DNA of 14,753 nucleotides from DASPXY01 sp038227745 (GTDB lineage Bacteria; Planctomycetota; Planctomycetia; Gemmatales; Gemmataceae). The position numbers and the translations under genes are program-made. Positions 14,212-14,753 of the stretch are shown here, in pieces (position 1 is the first letter of the stretch; every line of letters begins with the position of its first letter). The stretch spans positions 1 to 14,753 of the forward strand of contig JBBRPS010000170.1 of assembly GCA_038227745.1 (NCBI GenBank), read 5' to 3'. The notes beneath the pieces were generated by a model, which worked only from the letters and a program-made list of their open reading frames with translations, made no database searches and was not told the DNA's origin.

Positions 14212-14676
14212 GTGCCCATCGCCATCCGTTGTCCCCACTGCGGCGAGGAGATGTCCGCCCCCGATACCGCCGTCGGCATGCGCCTGCGGTGCCGGTCTTG
14301 CCAGCAACCCTTCATCGCCCAGGCCCCGGGCGCCCCGACGCCCCCACCGGCCCCAGCACCGGCGCGCGCACAGCCGCCGTCCCGTCCCCAGGCCAACCGC
14401 CCCGAGCCGCCGCGAGGCCTGTGGAAGGCCGTCCCCGTCCTGCTCCTGACGGCGACAATCGTACTGTGCCTGAACCTTGTCCTCTCCTTCTTCACGATGA
14501 TGGGGGCGTCGCGAAGTCCGCAGTGGGAGTACAGGAGGGTGGTCATCCGGGAAGCCGGCTTTGACGACGAGATGAACCGCCACGGCCACGACGGGTGGGA
14601 GCTGGCCTCGGCCAGGCGGGCGTCCGATGGCATCGGGGTGTTCAGTTACGAGGTCATCATGAAGCGGCGGCGCTGA
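14212..14676 (+). CDS. Zinc-ribbon membrane protein with DUF4177-like tail
   Basis: A 154 aa protein starting with GTG 14212, eight bases after AGGAG (14199-14203). The N-terminus is a four-Cys zinc ribbon of the kind common in planctomycetes: IRCPHCGEEMSAP...VGMRLRCRSCQQPF (Cys7, Cys10, Cys27, Cys30). A Pro/Ala-rich linker runs from about 37 to 68, and one membrane helix from about 71 to 97 (VPVLLLTATIVLCLNLVLSFF). The C-terminal 50 residues (QWEYRRVVI...MNRHGHDGWELAS...YEVIMKRR) match the W-Y...L...G..GWEL pattern of DUF4177. The ribbon is probably cytoplasmic and the tail outside, or the reverse; topology is not clear. Function unknown. It lies 76 bases after the PurF-like gene, with its own ribosome binding site, possibly co-transcribed. 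Confidence 0.8.
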   Translation: MPIAIRCPHCGEEMSAPDTAVGMRLRCRSCQQPFIAQAPGAPTPPPAPAPARAQPPSRPQANRPEPPRGLWKAVPVLLLTATIVLCLNLVLSFFTMMGASRSPQWEYRRVVIREAGFDDEMNRHGHDGWELASARRASDGIGVFSYEVIMKRRR

Positions 14677-14753
14677 ACGGGGTGCCGCCCCCGCTGTCTT
14701 GAGCGAGTCGGCCACGCCATTCGCATACGTGAAGAAGGACGAATAAAACAGCA
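14677..14753. other. Right-edge intergenic end
   Basis: The last 77 bases hold no gene. A GAAGAAGGAC stretch near the end could be the ribosome binding region of a gene starting beyond the window. No convincing promoter or terminator is visible. Confidence 0.4.

Noticed and set aside
12471..14633. 720-codon minus-strand open frame opposite the PurF-like gene
   Set aside because: Shadow frame of a high-GC gene; it also runs through the promoter and the following gene.
14699..14727. TTGAGC with a downstream CATACG as a promoter at the right edge
   Set aside because: The -10 match is poor and the spacing is too long to call.

Overview
The window is very GC-rich, with a strong G/C bias at third codon positions in its real genes. 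The mix of families suggests a planctomycete, most likely of the Gemmataceae type: a zinc-ribbon/DUF4177-like membrane protein, a type VI secretion block with a short TssM, a divergent PurF-like enzyme, and many dispersed hairpin repeats. That placement rests on family style, not on a marker gene. All confident intact genes lie on the plus strand; the only minus-strand coding signal is a broken HtrA-type protease.

Left part (1-3250), an accessory and decaying area. A DUF3800 protein (414-1064) is followed by a strong hairpin whose T-tract lies on the minus-strand side. A gene-free stretch follows, then the C-terminal part of an HtrA/Deg protease (minus strand). This fragment lies between two diverged direct copies of a ~140 bp repeat and is cut off next to a 111 bp MITE-like element with perfect 12 bp inverted ends and a TTA target duplication. 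Next comes a two-gene unit with a 4 bp stop/start overlap: a 71 aa helical protein and a retropepsin-like protein.

Middle (3163-9950), the type VI secretion block. A good sigma70-type promoter and signal peptide belong to a beta-propeller gene that breaks off after about 50 codons. It is joined to two pieces of an SNF2/DUF3883 helicase, whose remnant overlaps the tssG start by 4 bp. Then come tssG and tssK (baseplate), tssL (DotU) and a short tssM. This TssM has the two N-terminal membrane helices, the cytoplasmic region and the third helix, but no P-loop and no periplasmic domain. Two small overlapping genes of unknown function follow. Long purine/pyrimidine inverted repeats sit between tssG and tssK, between tssK and tssL, and after the last small gene. 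No sheath, tube, ClpV, TssE, TssF or TssJ gene is in the window.

Right part (10192-14753), housekeeping-like. A glutamine-dependent asparagine synthase is followed by a textbook promoter (TTGTTA, 17 bp, TATAAT) and a divergent amidophosphoribosyltransferase that keeps its glutaminase residues and four iron-sulfur cysteines. The last gene encodes a zinc-ribbon, single-helix membrane protein with a DUF4177-like tail.

Nothing seen proves a new system. The most promising leads are the cut-down TssM with its small neighbours, the hairpins placed between T6SS genes, and the chimeric remnant that now precedes tssG.
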